Shown here piece by piece: positions 29,971-39,728 of a stretch of 64,000 nt of DNA. The first letter of the stretch is position 1, and each line of letters opens with the position of its first letter. Source of the DNA: Deltaproteobacteria bacterium. Its GTDB lineage: Bacteria > Myxococcota_A > Polyangia > Haliangiales > JADYYK01. The translations under genes and the position numbers were made by a program. The notes beneath the pieces are model-generated. The model had not been told where the DNA came from, did not search any database, and saw only the letters and a program-made list of their open reading frames with translations. The DNA lies in assembly GCA_020853705.1 (NCBI GenBank), contig JADYYK010000252.1, positions 1 through 64,000 on the forward strand, in the 5' to 3' direction.

Positions 29971-30989
29971 GCTCGGCCGGCACGCAGTCGCCGGAGCCGG
30001 AGCCGACGTCGTCGCAGCCGCAGCCGCAGCCGCAGCCGCAGCCGACGACCGCGCTGGTGCCCAGCGCGCCCTTCGTGCGCGGCCGCTTCGAGGCGCTGCC
30101 CGACAAGCCGCGCGTGCCGCACCCGTTCTGGGCCACGCCAGGGCGCGAGGTCGCGGTCGACACGCCCGGGCTGGGCGCGATGACGGCGCACGTGCGCGTG
30201 ACCGGCGCCGGGCCGCCGCTGCTGCTGGTGCACGGCCTGATGACCTCGGCCTACTCGTGGCGCTACGTGCTGGAGCCGCTGGGGCGCCGCTTCACGCTGT
30301 ATGTCCCCGATCTACCCGGCGCCGGGCGCTCGCAGCGCGGGCAGGGCGCCTACGCGCCCGACGTGCTGGCCGACTGGCTGCTGGCGCTGATGCGCGCGCT
30401 GGGCATCGAGGGCGCCCCGGTGATCGGCAACTCGATGGGCGGCTATCTGTGTCTGCGCCTGGCGCTGCGCGCGCCGAAGGCGATGGCCCGTCTGGTCAAC
30501 GTGCACTCGCCGGGCGTGCCCGAGGGGCGCCTGTATGCGCTCAAGGCGGCGCTGTCGATGCCGGGCATGAAGGCGCTGCTGCGCTGGCTGATCCGGCGCG
30601 ACCCGCTGCGCTGGGTGCACAAGAACGTGCACTACTGGGACGAATCGCTGAAGTCGCTCGAGGAGGCGCACGAGTACGGCGATCCGCTGGCCTCGCGCGA
30701 GGGCGCGCAGGTCCTGGTCAAGTACCTGACCGAGACCATGGCGATCGGGCCGATGCAGCGCTTCCAGCGTGAGCTGGTCGAGCGCCGCGCCCGTGGCGAG
30801 GCCTTCCCGGTGCCGCTGCTGCACGTCTATGCCAGGCGCGACCCGATGGTGCCGCCGCGCTTTGGCGGCGTCCTGGCCGAGCGCACCGGCGCGCCGCTGG
30901 TCTGGCTGGAGCAGGCCTCGCACTTCGCCCACGTCGATGGCGTCGAGCGCTTCCTGCCGCCGGTGCTGGAGTTCCTCGGCGTCAGCTGA
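29967..30989 (+). CDS. Alpha/beta hydrolase with Gln-Pro linker
   Basis: 340 residues from GTG 29967, which overlaps the pap stop. Residues 5-30 are Pro/Glu then Gln-Pro repeats, a flexible arm. The hydrolase domain follows: LLLVHGLMTSAYSW (oxyanion), VPDLPGAGRS, the nucleophile elbow GNSMGGY, YARRDPMVPP with the acid, and SHFAHVDG with the His. It resembles haloalkane dehalogenase/epoxide hydrolase-like members, but the substrate is unknown. Co-translation with pap suggests joint expression rather than a shared pathway. Ends near a bidirectional terminator. Confidence 0.85.
   Translation: MSSAGTQSPEPEPTSSQPQPQPQPQPTTALVPSAPFVRGRFEALPDKPRVPHPFWATPGREVAVDTPGLGAMTAHVRVTGAGPPLLLVHGLMTSAYSWRYVLEPLGRRFTLYVPDLPGAGRSQRGQGAYAPDVLADWLLALMRALGIEGAPVIGNSMGGYLCLRLALRAPKAMARLVNVHSPGVPEGRLYALKAALSMPGMKALLRWLIRRDPLRWVHKNVHYWDESLKSLEEAHEYGDPLASREGAQVLVKYLTETMAIGPMQRFQRELVERRARGEAFPVPLLHVYARRDPMVPPRFGGVLAERTGAPLVWLEQASHFAHVDGVERFLPPVLEFLGVS
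30015..30044 (+). repeat. Hexanucleotide repeat (CAGCCG)5, Gln-Pro arm
   Basis: Five perfect units encode (Gln-Pro)5 near the hydrolase N-terminus. Confidence 0.9.
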
Positions 30990-31012
30990 CGCTGACCAAT
31001 GTGATGCGACAA

Positions 31013-31032
31013 GGCCGGCCATGTGGCCGGCC
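31013..31032. terminator. Bidirectional terminator hairpin between convergent genes
   Basis: GGCCGGCCA and TGGCCGGCC pair perfectly around a 2-nt turn in the 55-bp gap between the hydrolase and maf stops. Symmetry means it can serve both strands; no U-tract is present. Confidence 0.6.
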
Positions 31033-31044
31033 CGCCGCCCGAGG

Positions 31045-31632
31045 TCAGGGCACCTGAAAGCCGGCGGCGCGCAGCAGGTTCGACGCCGCGATCAGGGGCA
31101 GGCCGATGATGGCGGTGAAGTCGCTGCCCTCGATGCGGTGCACCAGGGCGATGCCGCCGGCCTCGATGCGGTACGACCCGGCGCAGTCGAGCGGCTGATC
31201 GCGCGCGACGTAGCGCTCGATCTCGCCGTCGTCGAGTGGACGCAGGTGCATCACGTGGACGTCGATGGCCTGAGCGTGGCGGCCGTCGGGGTGGCGCAGA
31301 CACAGCGCGGTGAGCAGGCGATGGGCGCGCCCCGACAGCTGGCGCAGCTGCGCGCGCGCGGCCTCGGCGCTGCCCGGCTTGCCCAGGGTGTGGCCGTCGA
31401 GATCGACCAGCTGATCGGAGCCCAGGATGTGCGCCTCCGGGTGCGCCGCGGCCAGGCTGTCGGCCTTGAGGCGCGCCAGCGTGGTGGCGATGGTCAGCGG
31501 GTCGGCCCCGTGGGGCTCGGCGGCGCGCTCGTCGATCGTGTGAGCGAGGGCGCGGTAAGGCACCCCGAGCCGATCCATGAGCTCGATGCGGTAGCGCGAG
31601 GTCGACGCCAGCACCAGGGTGGGGGTGGCCAT
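31045..31632 (-). CDS. Maf-family nucleotide pyrophosphatase (YceF type)
   Basis: 195 residues, full length. Maf proteins hydrolyse non-canonical or modified NTPs. The N-terminal LVLASTSRYRIELMDRLGVPY carries the substrate-binding Ser-Arg, then comes IDERA, then LGSDQLVDLDGHTLGKPG. The SDQ (rather than ADT) and the Gln point to the YceF subgroup, which prefers 7-methyl-GTP. YRIEAGGIALVHRIEGSDFTAIIGLPL is the conserved C-terminal block. The start overlaps the upstream lipoprotein stop (TGATG), so the two are one operon. Confidence 0.88.
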   Translation of the reverse strand: MATPTLVLASTSRYRIELMDRLGVPYRALAHTIDERAAEPHGADPLTIATTLARLKADSLAAAHPEAHILGSDQLVDLDGHTLGKPGSAEAARAQLRQLSGRAHRLLTALCLRHPDGRHAQAIDVHVMHLRPLDDGEIERYVARDQPLDCAGSYRIEAGGIALVHRIEGSDFTAIIGLPLIAASNLLRAAGFQVP

Positions 31633-32279
31633 CAGAAGCTCTGATCCGGGAAGTGGAAGACCAGGAAGCGCGGCGACGCGGTGTCGGGGCCGAGCACGAT
31701 GGCGCCGTCGGTCATGGCGCCGTTGCGATGGATGAGGTGGTTGCTGGCGCCGCCCGAGCCGCTGCCATAGACCGACACGTGCGCGCCCAGCGGCAGCAGC
31801 GCGGTCAGGTCCGAGACCAGCTGGGTCGCGGGCCGCGGCGCGAACGGCGCCTGGTTGGCGTGCAGGCCGAGCGTGGTCGGGTAGTCCAGCGCGACGCCGC
31901 TGTGGAAGCCCTCGCTGAAGGCGGGGGCGGGCAGGGCGGCGGGCACCTCGGCGAAGCGCACCTCGGGGATGGCGCCGGTGGAGGCGATGTTGACGACCAT
32001 GCGGTAGGCGGCGCCGGCCACGCTGACCTGCAACACCACGTGGCTGCCGTTGGGCATGGCGCAGGTCGGGTGGCCGGGCGGCACCACGGCGAGGATGGTG
32101 CCGTCGACACGCGCGAAGCCGGCCGGCAGCGCGTCGCCGAAGCTGGCGGCGCAGGGGCTGGCGGGGTCGACGTCGGCGCCGGCGCTGGCGTCGGCGGGGG
32201 CGCCGGCGCCTGCGTCACCACAGCCGCTGAGCGCGGCGGCCAGCAGGAGCGTCATGGCGAGCGTGCGTCGCATCGGCAT
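31632..32279 (-). CDS. Lipoprotein, unknown function
   Basis: 215 residues from ATG 32279 (a second Met two codons on, 32273, is possible). Lipobox LSGC near 17-20, then an Asp/Ala-rich spacer. The mature domain of about 180 residues has a few strong beta segments (GSHVVLQVSVAGAAYRMVVNI, PRFLVFHFPDQSF) and a HLIHRNG stretch with two His. No family recognised. TATCGT ends 9 nt before the start. Co-translated with maf. Confidence 0.7.
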   Translation of the reverse strand: MPMRRTLAMTLLLAAALSGCGDAGAGAPADASAGADVDPASPCAASFGDALPAGFARVDGTILAVVPPGHPTCAMPNGSHVVLQVSVAGAAYRMVVNIASTGAIPEVRFAEVPAALPAPAFSEGFHSGVALDYPTTLGLHANQAPFAPRPATQLVSDLTALLPLGAHVSVYGSGSGGASNHLIHRNGAMTDGAIVLGPDTASPRFLVFHFPDQSF

Positions 32280-32342
32280 CGAGCGCCGACGATACCCCGA
32301 AACCCGGGGGCAGGAGTATCCTCGCCCCCCGGGAGGGTCGAC

Positions 32343-32876
32343 ATGGGGCATCCAGTGAACTGGTTCCAGATCCAGGGGCCTGACGGCAACGCGCTGCAGC
32401 GCTTCTATGGCGAGGTCTTCCAGTGGCGCATGAGCCCGGCGCCCGACGGCACCATGATGATGGTGGAGCCCGACGAGGGCGGCATCGCTGGCGGCATCGG
32501 CACCGCGGTCGACGGTCGCGCCAACATCGCGGTGTACATCGGCGTCACCGACGTGGGCGCGCACCTCGAGCGGGTCAGCGCCGTGGGCGGTCAGGTCGCG
32601 ATGCCGCCGCTGGAGCTGCCCGGGGGCATGGGCTTCATCGCCGGTTTCGTGGATCCCGCCGGCAACTGGGTCGGGCTGTGGCAGCCGCCGCGCATGCCGG
32701 CGCGCCGCGCGACCGTGAAGGCGGCGGCGCCCAGGGCCAGGCCGAAGGCGGCCGCGAAGAAGGCGCCGGCGAAGAGGGCGGCCGCGAAGAAGGCTGCGCC
32801 TGCGAAGAAGCCGGCGCCCGCGAAGAGGGCGCCCGCGAAGAAGCCGGCGCCCGCGAAGACGAGGAAGAAGCGGTAG
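32343..32876 (+). CDS. VOC-superfamily protein with histone-H1-like Lys/Ala/Pro tail
   Basis: 177 residues from ATG 32343, preceded by GGGAGGG. Residues 5-115 are one vicinal-oxygen-chelate unit of the glyoxalase/bleomycin type (VNWFQIQGPDGNALQRFYGE, later GFIAGFVDPAGNWVGLWQ). Residues 120-177 are a basic tail of repeated AAKKAPAKR/PAKKPAPAK units with roughly one Lys or Arg in three and no acidic residue, as in histone H1-like and AlgP-like bacterial proteins. The tail should bind nucleic acid or polyphosphate. The pairing of the two is unusual. Confidence 0.85.
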   Translation: MGHPVNWFQIQGPDGNALQRFYGEVFQWRMSPAPDGTMMMVEPDEGGIAGGIGTAVDGRANIAVYIGVTDVGAHLERVSAVGGQVAMPPLELPGGMGFIAGFVDPAGNWVGLWQPPRMPARRATVKAAAPRARPKAAAKKAPAKRAAAKKAAPAKKPAPAKRAPAKKPAPAKTRKKR

Positions 32877-32905
32877 CCCCAAGGGCCCGCCGCCGCGCGC
32901 GTCCG

Positions 32906-32969
32906 CTACTGGCAGGTCCCGGTGCGATCCGGGGTCACTACTGGCAGGTCCCGGTGCGATCCGGGGCCA
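32906..32969. repeat. Tandem 32-bp duplication at the 3' end of the Kazal lipoprotein gene
   Basis: Units 32906-32937 and 32938-32969 differ at one position. The second unit codes for the last ten or so residues and stop of the lipoprotein; the first is an out-of-frame copy just beyond the stop. Confidence 0.9.
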
Positions 32970-33603
32970 CACAGCTCAGGCCGCACGCACACAGCTGCGC
33001 GCCCTGACACTGCCGTCCCGCTGCACAGTCGAGATCGGTCCAGCACGAGCCCGCCGGGGGCGGCAGCTTGCACACGCCCTCCTGGCCGGCGGTGCACGCC
33101 GAGGCATAGCAGCGCCCGGTGGCGCAGTCGCTGGAGGTGAAGCAGCAGCTCGCGCGCGGCGTGCGCAGGCAGGCGCACTCGCCCAGCGCGATGCGCCTGA
33201 CGCCCGCCTTCTTGCGCCCGCAGTCGTTGTTGTAGGTGTTGCCGTCGCAGCCGCACACCGGCACGAACTCGTCGGGGCAGGTCGCCGGCACGTCGACGCA
33301 GAAGCCCTCGGCCATGCAGCTGACGCCGTCGCACAGCCGGCCGTTGCCACACGCGGGCCGGCAGTCGACCGCGCCGTCGATGCGCGCGTCGGCCATCGGG
33401 CCGGAGTCGTGCGCGCCGTCGGGGCCGCCGCCATCGCCGCTGCCTCCAGCGTCGTCCAGCACCGCGCCATCGAGCGCGGCGTCGCGTCGCGGTCCGGGGC
33501 CGTCACCGTCGTCGTCTCCGCACCCGGCCAGCAGCAGCGTCAGCAGCGTCAGCAGCACGCCCGCTCGGGACGCCAGGGGCCAGCTCCGCCGCGTCGGCCT
33601 CAT
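32938..33603 (-). CDS. Lipoprotein with Kazal-type domain
   Basis: 221 residues; the ATG at 33603 overlaps the previous gene's stop (TGATG). Lipobox LAGC near 24-27, an acidic D/G/A linker, then a Cys-rich part. CPDEFVPVCGCDGNTYNNDC plus the following GEC matches the Kazal serine-protease-inhibitor signature (VCGxDGxTYxNxC). A further twelve or so Cys follow in CxxxxC patterns (SCCFTSSDCATGRC). A surface-anchored protease inhibitor is the obvious guess; no reactive-site residue can be assigned. The 3' end has been tandemly duplicated (32906-32969). Confidence 0.82.
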   Translation of the reverse strand: MRPTRRSWPLASRAGVLLTLLTLLLAGCGDDDGDGPGPRRDAALDGAVLDDAGGSGDGGGPDGAHDSGPMADARIDGAVDCRPACGNGRLCDGVSCMAEGFCVDVPATCPDEFVPVCGCDGNTYNNDCGRKKAGVRRIALGECACLRTPRASCCFTSSDCATGRCYASACTAGQEGVCKLPPPAGSCWTDLDCAAGRQCQGAQLCACGLSCVAPDRTGTCQ

Positions 33604-34097
33604 CAGGCGATGATAGCCTCGGCGGCGGCTCCCACGCGCATGAACATCGCGGTCTGGTCGCCCTCGTAGACCAGGGTGCCTTGCTGGGTGAAGCGGAAGC
33701 CGTAGCGCACCAGGCAGCGCGAGGCGCCGCGCCGCAGCTGGGTGCCGGTGCACTCGATCTCGAGCGGCGGGCCCACCGTGGCCAGGGCGTGAAAGCGCGC
33801 GCTGTGGATGCGCGCGCCATAGCCGATCCAGCCCTCGGCGTGGCGCAGGTCGAGGACGTAGTAGGCGTGGGCGAAGCCGGCGATGCCGGTCAGGTGCACC
33901 AGCAGGCCGCCGGCGACGTGGCGCGGGTGGCGCTCGGGGTGGACGCGCTGCGCCGAGGTCAGCGGCAGCCCCTCGTGCGTGGGCGCGCGCGCCACCAGCT
34001 TGCCGGCACCCTCGCGATCGACCGACACGATGTGATCGATGAAGAGGCCCTCGGGCGCGTAGGGGCAATCGGCGACGAAGTCGGCATCCAGCGGCAT
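33603..34097 (-). CDS. Hotdog-fold protein, FabZ/FabA-like
   Basis: 164 residues. The N-terminal DADFVADCPYAPEGLFIDHIVSVDREGAGKLVARAPTH resembles the hotdog dehydratase/thioesterase pattern (FIDR-like turn, then strand) and HPERHPRHVAGGLLVHLTGIAG matches the HFPxxPxxPG and central-helix region of FabZ. The usual catalytic His lies in HPRHVAG. It might be a beta-hydroxyacyl dehydratase or a thioesterase. TAGCGT ends 6 nt before the ATG. Co-translated with the Kazal lipoprotein, an unexpected partner. Confidence 0.65.
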   Translation of the reverse strand: MPLDADFVADCPYAPEGLFIDHIVSVDREGAGKLVARAPTHEGLPLTSAQRVHPERHPRHVAGGLLVHLTGIAGFAHAYYVLDLRHAEGWIGYGARIHSARFHALATVGPPLEIECTGTQLRRGASRCLVRYGFRFTQQGTLVYEGDQTAMFMRVGAAAEAIIA

Positions 34098-34151
34098 CGG
34101 CGCACGCTACTCCCGGCGCCGCGCCGCGTCAAAGCGGTCGATTTCAGTGCT

Positions 34152-34202
34152 ATATGTCGATCGGTATATTTTCTCTTGCTCGAATATGACGGTTGGTATA
34201 TT
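34152..34202. promoter_or_regulatory. Two direct operator-like repeats upstream of the OYE gene
   Basis: 19-bp copies at 34152-34170 and 34184-34202 (consensus ATATGWCGRTYGGTATATT, three mismatches) start 32 bp apart, three helical turns. The first is itself a dyad centred on CGATCG with ATAT outer arms. The region is AT-rich against its surroundings and ends 8 bp before the ATG. It is likely the target of the LmrA/YxaF-type TetR encoded downstream. Confidence 0.65.
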
Positions 34203-34210
34203 CATGGGGC

Positions 34211-35518
<1,308 letters not shown>

Positions 35519-35520
35519 GG

Positions 35521-36201
<681 letters not shown>

Positions 36202-36306
36202 ACCCAGGTTCACGTTCGCTGCCAACCGTTCTTTACTCACTCCCGCTCAACCCCTGGGAACCACGTGTGCGTCGTCGCGGCCCGCCGCTTGCTCTAGCGG
36301 CTGGCC

Positions 36307-36936
36307 ATGACCATCAAGCAGATCATCTCGGGTGCGCTGTTCGCGTCGGCCCTGCTCGCCCTGCCGGTGACGGCGTCGGCTGACCTGGCCGGCCTGGCCA
36401 TCGGGGGCCGCGTCGGTGGCTATGGCTTCCGCCAGCAGGCCAGCAGCACCGGCGAGACCTCGCGCTGGGACGCCTGCCGCATGAACGGCATCGGCGTGTT
36501 CGCCCAGAAGGAGCTGCCCGGGCCGTTCTTCGCCGAGGCCGGCCTCGACGCCTACTTCAGCGAGGACTTCCCCATCTCGTCGGAGTCGAACAGCGAGTAC
36601 GAGACGCCGCTCGACCGGCTGTCGGCGCTGACCACGGTGGCCGCCGGCGTGCGCATGTTCCCGCGCGCCATCGTGTCGCCCTATGTGCAGATCGGCATCG
36701 GCGCCGAGGTCACCCGGGTCCGCGCCCCCAAGCTGGCGCTGGAGGAGTCGCGGGTGCTGCCGATGGGCTTCTTCGGTCTCGGCGCCGAGCTGCACGCCAG
36801 CAAGCGCCTCAGCCTGGGCGCCAACCTGCGCGTCAACCTGATGGGCTACTTCGATGACGACGCCCTGATGACCAACCTCGACCCCGAGGCCGAGATCGCC
36901 GCGCAGGGCCAGTTCTACGCCAAGTACTCGCTGTAA
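36307..36936 (+). CDS. Outer-membrane beta-barrel-like protein
   Basis: 209 residues with a cleavable signal peptide (cut after TASA, near residue 26). The mature protein shows alternating amphipathic strands with aromatic ends (GLAIGGRVGGYGF, FFAEAGLDAYF, YVQIGIGAEVTRV, SLGANLRVNLMGYF) and ends QGQFYAKYSL, resembling an eight-stranded OmpA/OmpW-like barrel, although the final residue is Leu not Phe. No specific family. The peroxidase gene follows 5 nt after its stop, so they form an operon. Confidence 0.65.
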   Translation: MTIKQIISGALFASALLALPVTASADLAGLAIGGRVGGYGFRQQASSTGETSRWDACRMNGIGVFAQKELPGPFFAEAGLDAYFSEDFPISSESNSEYETPLDRLSALTTVAAGVRMFPRAIVSPYVQIGIGAEVTRVRAPKLALEESRVLPMGFFGLGAELHASKRLSLGANLRVNLMGYFDDDALMTNLDPEAEIAAQGQFYAKYSL

Positions 36937-36941
36937 GCGTC

Positions 36942-38117
36942 ATGCGCGCCGCCGCCACCGCCGCCACCGTCACCACCGTCACGACCAGCGTCACCGTCAC
37001 CGTCGTCTCGGCGCTCACGCTGGCCCTGGCCGGCTGCTCCTCCGAGGCGCCGCCCGCCGACGACTCCGGCTATGTCTGGCAGCTGCCCGCCGGCTTCCCG
37101 CGCCCCGTGGTCCCCGCGCACAACCCGATGTCCTCCGCCAAGGTCGAGCTCGGGCGCCACCTGTTCTACGACCTGCGGCTGTCGGGCAACGGCCAGCAGG
37201 CCTGCGCCTCGTGTCACGAGCAGGCGCGCGCCTTCAGCGACGGCCGCCCGCGCGGCGTCGGCTCGACCGGGGTCATGCACGCGCGCAACCCGCAGGGCCT
37301 GGGCAACGTCGCCTATCTGTCGACGCTGACCTGGATCGGCCCCGGGCTCGGCGAGCTGGAGCGCCAGCTGGAGGCGCCGATGCGCGGCGAGGCCCCCATC
37401 GAGCTCGGCATGGGCGGCCACGAGGACGAGATCCTGGCGCGCCTGGCGGCCGAGCCGCGCTACGCCGACCTGTTCGCCGCCGCGTTCCCGGGCCAGGCGC
37501 CGACGTTCGACAGCATCAAGGCGGCGCTGGCCAGCTTCGTGCGCGCGCTGATCTCGGGCAACTCGGCCTTCGATCGCCACGCCCGCGGCGAGCGCGGCGC
37601 GATGTCGCCGGCGGCGCTGCGCGGCGCCGATCTGTTCTTCTCGCGGCGCCTGGGCTGCACCGGGTGTCACGGCGGCTTCCAGTTCACCACCGCGACGCGC
37701 TATGTCGGCTCGACCGACACGCCGCTGGAGTCGCCGTTCCACAACATCGGCCTCTACAACCTGGACGGCGCCGGCGCCTATCCCGCCGACGCGCCCGGCC
37801 TGCGCGCGATCACGGGGCAGGCGCGCGACGAGGGCCGCTTCCGGGTGCCGTCGCTGCGCAACGTCGAGCTGACCGCGCCGTACATGCACGACGGCAGCGT
37901 GGCCACGCTGGAGGACGTCATCCGGATCTACGAGGACGGCGGGCGCCTGATCACGGACGGCCCCAGCGCGGGTGACGGGCGCGAAAGCCCGCTGCGCTCG
38001 CGCCTGCTGACGACGTTCCAGCTCAGCGACGGCGAGCGCGCCGACCTCATCGCGTTCCTGCGCTCCCTGACCGACGAGGGCTTCGTGACCGACCCGCGCT
38101 TCGCCAACCCCTGGTGA
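36942..38117 (+). CDS. Di-haem cytochrome c peroxidase (CcpA/MauG family) lipoprotein
   Basis: 391 residues. Unusual N-terminus of repeated Thr and Val before a lipobox LAGC near 28-31. Two c-type haem sites: CASCH near residue 87 and CTGCH near 240, with the conserved FSDGRP, LGNVAYL, LELGRHLFYD and RFRVPSLRNVELTAPYMHDG blocks; the Met or His ligand distal to the second haem lies in YMHDG. It reduces peroxide in the periplasm with electrons from a cytochrome, or, as in MauG, oxidises a partner protein. Second gene after the barrel-like protein. Confidence 0.9.
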   Translation: MRAAATAATVTTVTTSVTVTVVSALTLALAGCSSEAPPADDSGYVWQLPAGFPRPVVPAHNPMSSAKVELGRHLFYDLRLSGNGQQACASCHEQARAFSDGRPRGVGSTGVMHARNPQGLGNVAYLSTLTWIGPGLGELERQLEAPMRGEAPIELGMGGHEDEILARLAAEPRYADLFAAAFPGQAPTFDSIKAALASFVRALISGNSAFDRHARGERGAMSPAALRGADLFFSRRLGCTGCHGGFQFTTATRYVGSTDTPLESPFHNIGLYNLDGAGAYPADAPGLRAITGQARDEGRFRVPSLRNVELTAPYMHDGSVATLEDVIRIYEDGGRLITDGPSAGDGRESPLRSRLLTTFQLSDGERADLIAFLRSLTDEGFVTDPRFANPW

Positions 38118-38247
38118 ACCAAGGTTCGGGCTGGGAGCCGCTGCCCCAGGCGGGGCGGGCACCCGCAGGCGGCGTTGCGTAACTCGGCGTGGGTGCTGGC
38201 GTGCCCACGTGGCGCGCGGCTTGCTCCTCCTCGCGACGGAGGCTGCC

Positions 38248-38835
38248 ATGCGAAGCACCAGCGCGATCCTGGCCGGGTTCATCATCATCCTCGGCGCGGT
38301 GTCCATGTCCGGCTGTGGCAGCGAGGAGCGCCAGCTCGACGAGCGTCTGTTCGGGGTCTGGACCGCGCATGATCGCGGCCGCTCGTACCAGCTGACCTTC
38401 AACGACGATGGCAGCTTCGCGACTGACATGGCGCGCGCGGTGAACGGCAGCCACGGCGAGTACTGGGTCCGCGGCGGCACCACGCTGGTGCTCGAGCCCG
38501 ACGACAGCGGCCAGGTCTCACGCCTGGAGGGCGTGCTGTTCCTGACCCCGACCACGGTGGTGCCGCGCGCCATGGAGCCGGTGGGCGCCCACCTCGGCGT
38601 CATCGGCTACTGGTCGACCCGCGACGGCGCGCTGAGCTACGAGTTCCGCGGCGACGCCCTGGTCATCCGGCGCGAGCTGCTGGGCGCGGGGCGCAGCCAG
38701 AGCCTGATCTCGAAGGGCAGCTGGAAGCAGGCCGGCGCGGGCAGTCCGGTCGAGGTGACCTTCGCCGACGACGCCCTGTCGGGGACGCTCGAGCTGTTCG
38801 ACGACCGCGTGCTGGGGCAGGCGTTCCATCGCTAG
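38248..38835 (+). CDS. Lipoprotein, unknown function
   Basis: 195 residues from ATG 38248, with GGAGG six bases upstream; the longer reading is out because the signal peptide begins here. Lipobox MSGC near 20-23. The mature domain is a small beta-rich protein (LFGVWTAHDRGRSYQLTFNDDGSFATD, then several strands) that recalls lipocalin-like or DUF5004-type 'gain of weight' barrels; the WxxxD and YxLxFxxDG pattern is the basis. Ends at a hairpin shared with the convergent ferritin-like gene. Confidence 0.7.
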   Translation: MRSTSAILAGFIIILGAVSMSGCGSEERQLDERLFGVWTAHDRGRSYQLTFNDDGSFATDMARAVNGSHGEYWVRGGTTLVLEPDDSGQVSRLEGVLFLTPTTVVPRAMEPVGAHLGVIGYWSTRDGALSYEFRGDALVIRRELLGAGRSQSLISKGSWKQAGAGSPVEVTFADDALSGTLELFDDRVLGQAFHR

Positions 38836-38889
38836 TGCCGCCCGTCAGAGGTTCCACCCTGAAGGGGCGAAACTTCTGGCAGCGGCACT
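38834..38889. terminator. Long imperfect hairpin between convergent genes
   Basis: Outer arms AGTGCCGC and GCGGCACT (8 bp), inner arms CAGAGGTT and AACTTCTG (8 bp, one G-T), and a short apical CCC-TGAA-GGG. It starts inside the lipoprotein stop codon and ends 19 bp before the convergent gene's stop. Probable bidirectional terminator. Confidence 0.5.
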
Positions 38890-38908
38890 GTCCGGCGCTC
38901 GACTGGCG

Positions 38909-39724
38909 CTACAGCAGGGCGCTCAGGCGCACCGGGTCGAGCACGATGCCGTGGCGCGAGAGCGGCGCCGCGATGCGGTGCCGCACCGACTCGAGCATCG
39001 TGCGCCGGTAGACCTCGCGCGGGATGCCCCCGAACGCCGCCGCGGGCTGACAGCTGTCGCACGGCTCGCGCTGCCACAGCGGGGCGTACACCGCGATGGC
39101 GTCGAGCGCGACCTCGGCCAGGGCGCGGCGGTCGGCGTCGGTCAGGCGCTCGCTGGCCCAGTCGAGGAACCAGTCGCCGAGGCGCGCGTGCGGGCCCTCG
39201 TCACGCACCAGCCTGTCGAGCACGGCGCGGGTCAGCGGCTGGTCAGCCGCTCGCAGCGACGCCGCCAGGATGGGCACGCTGAGGGCCTCGCCCACGCTGG
39301 CGACCTTCAGCACCAGCTCGGCCGCACGCCCGAGCGGCGTCGCGGCCGTCGACAGCGGCGCCAGGCGCGCCAGGTCGACCTCGTAGGGCACCGCGCCGCC
39401 GAGCTCCATCAGGAGGCGCGCGGCCAGCTCGGCGTGGGTCAGCTCGTCGACCGCGAAGTCGGCGGCGGCGGCGCTCAGATCGATGGGCGCGCCGCACTCC
39501 ATGAAGGCGCCCGCGATGGTCGTGAACGCCGCCGCGCTGGCGTACTCGGTGAAGGCGCCGTTGGTCCACACCTTGCGCGCCTCCAGCAGCGCGGCGGGTG
39601 TGAAGGCCTCGGGGCTCAGGGTGCCCCAGGGCAGCTCGTCGATGCCGGGGCGGCGACGACGCAGCAGCGCCTCGGGGCGGCCGCCCATCCACTCGAGCTC
39701 GAACTGTGCGTGGCTGCTGGTCAT
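38909..39724 (-). CDS. Di-iron ferritin-like protein
   Basis: 271 residues from ATG 39724. The complete di-iron carboxylate ligand set is present: E60, E94-x2-H97, E146 and E176-x2-H179, spaced as in a four-helix ferritin-like bundle. Proteins of this kind are oxygenases, oxidases or iron stores; nothing distinguishes them here, although the size and the single ligand set fit an AurF- or MiaE-like oxygenase better than ferritin. No signal peptide. A CxxC (CDSC near 220) may be redox active. It starts 4 nt after the stop of a small exported protein, so the two form an operon. Confidence 0.8.
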   Translation of the reverse strand: MTSSHAQFELEWMGGRPEALLRRRRPGIDELPWGTLSPEAFTPAALLEARKVWTNGAFTEYASAAAFTTIAGAFMECGAPIDLSAAAADFAVDELTHAELAARLLMELGGAVPYEVDLARLAPLSTAATPLGRAAELVLKVASVGEALSVPILAASLRAADQPLTRAVLDRLVRDEGPHARLGDWFLDWASERLTDADRRALAEVALDAIAVYAPLWQREPCDSCQPAAAFGGIPREVYRRTMLESVRHRIAAPLSRHGIVLDPVRLSALL

Positions 39725-39728
39725 GACA

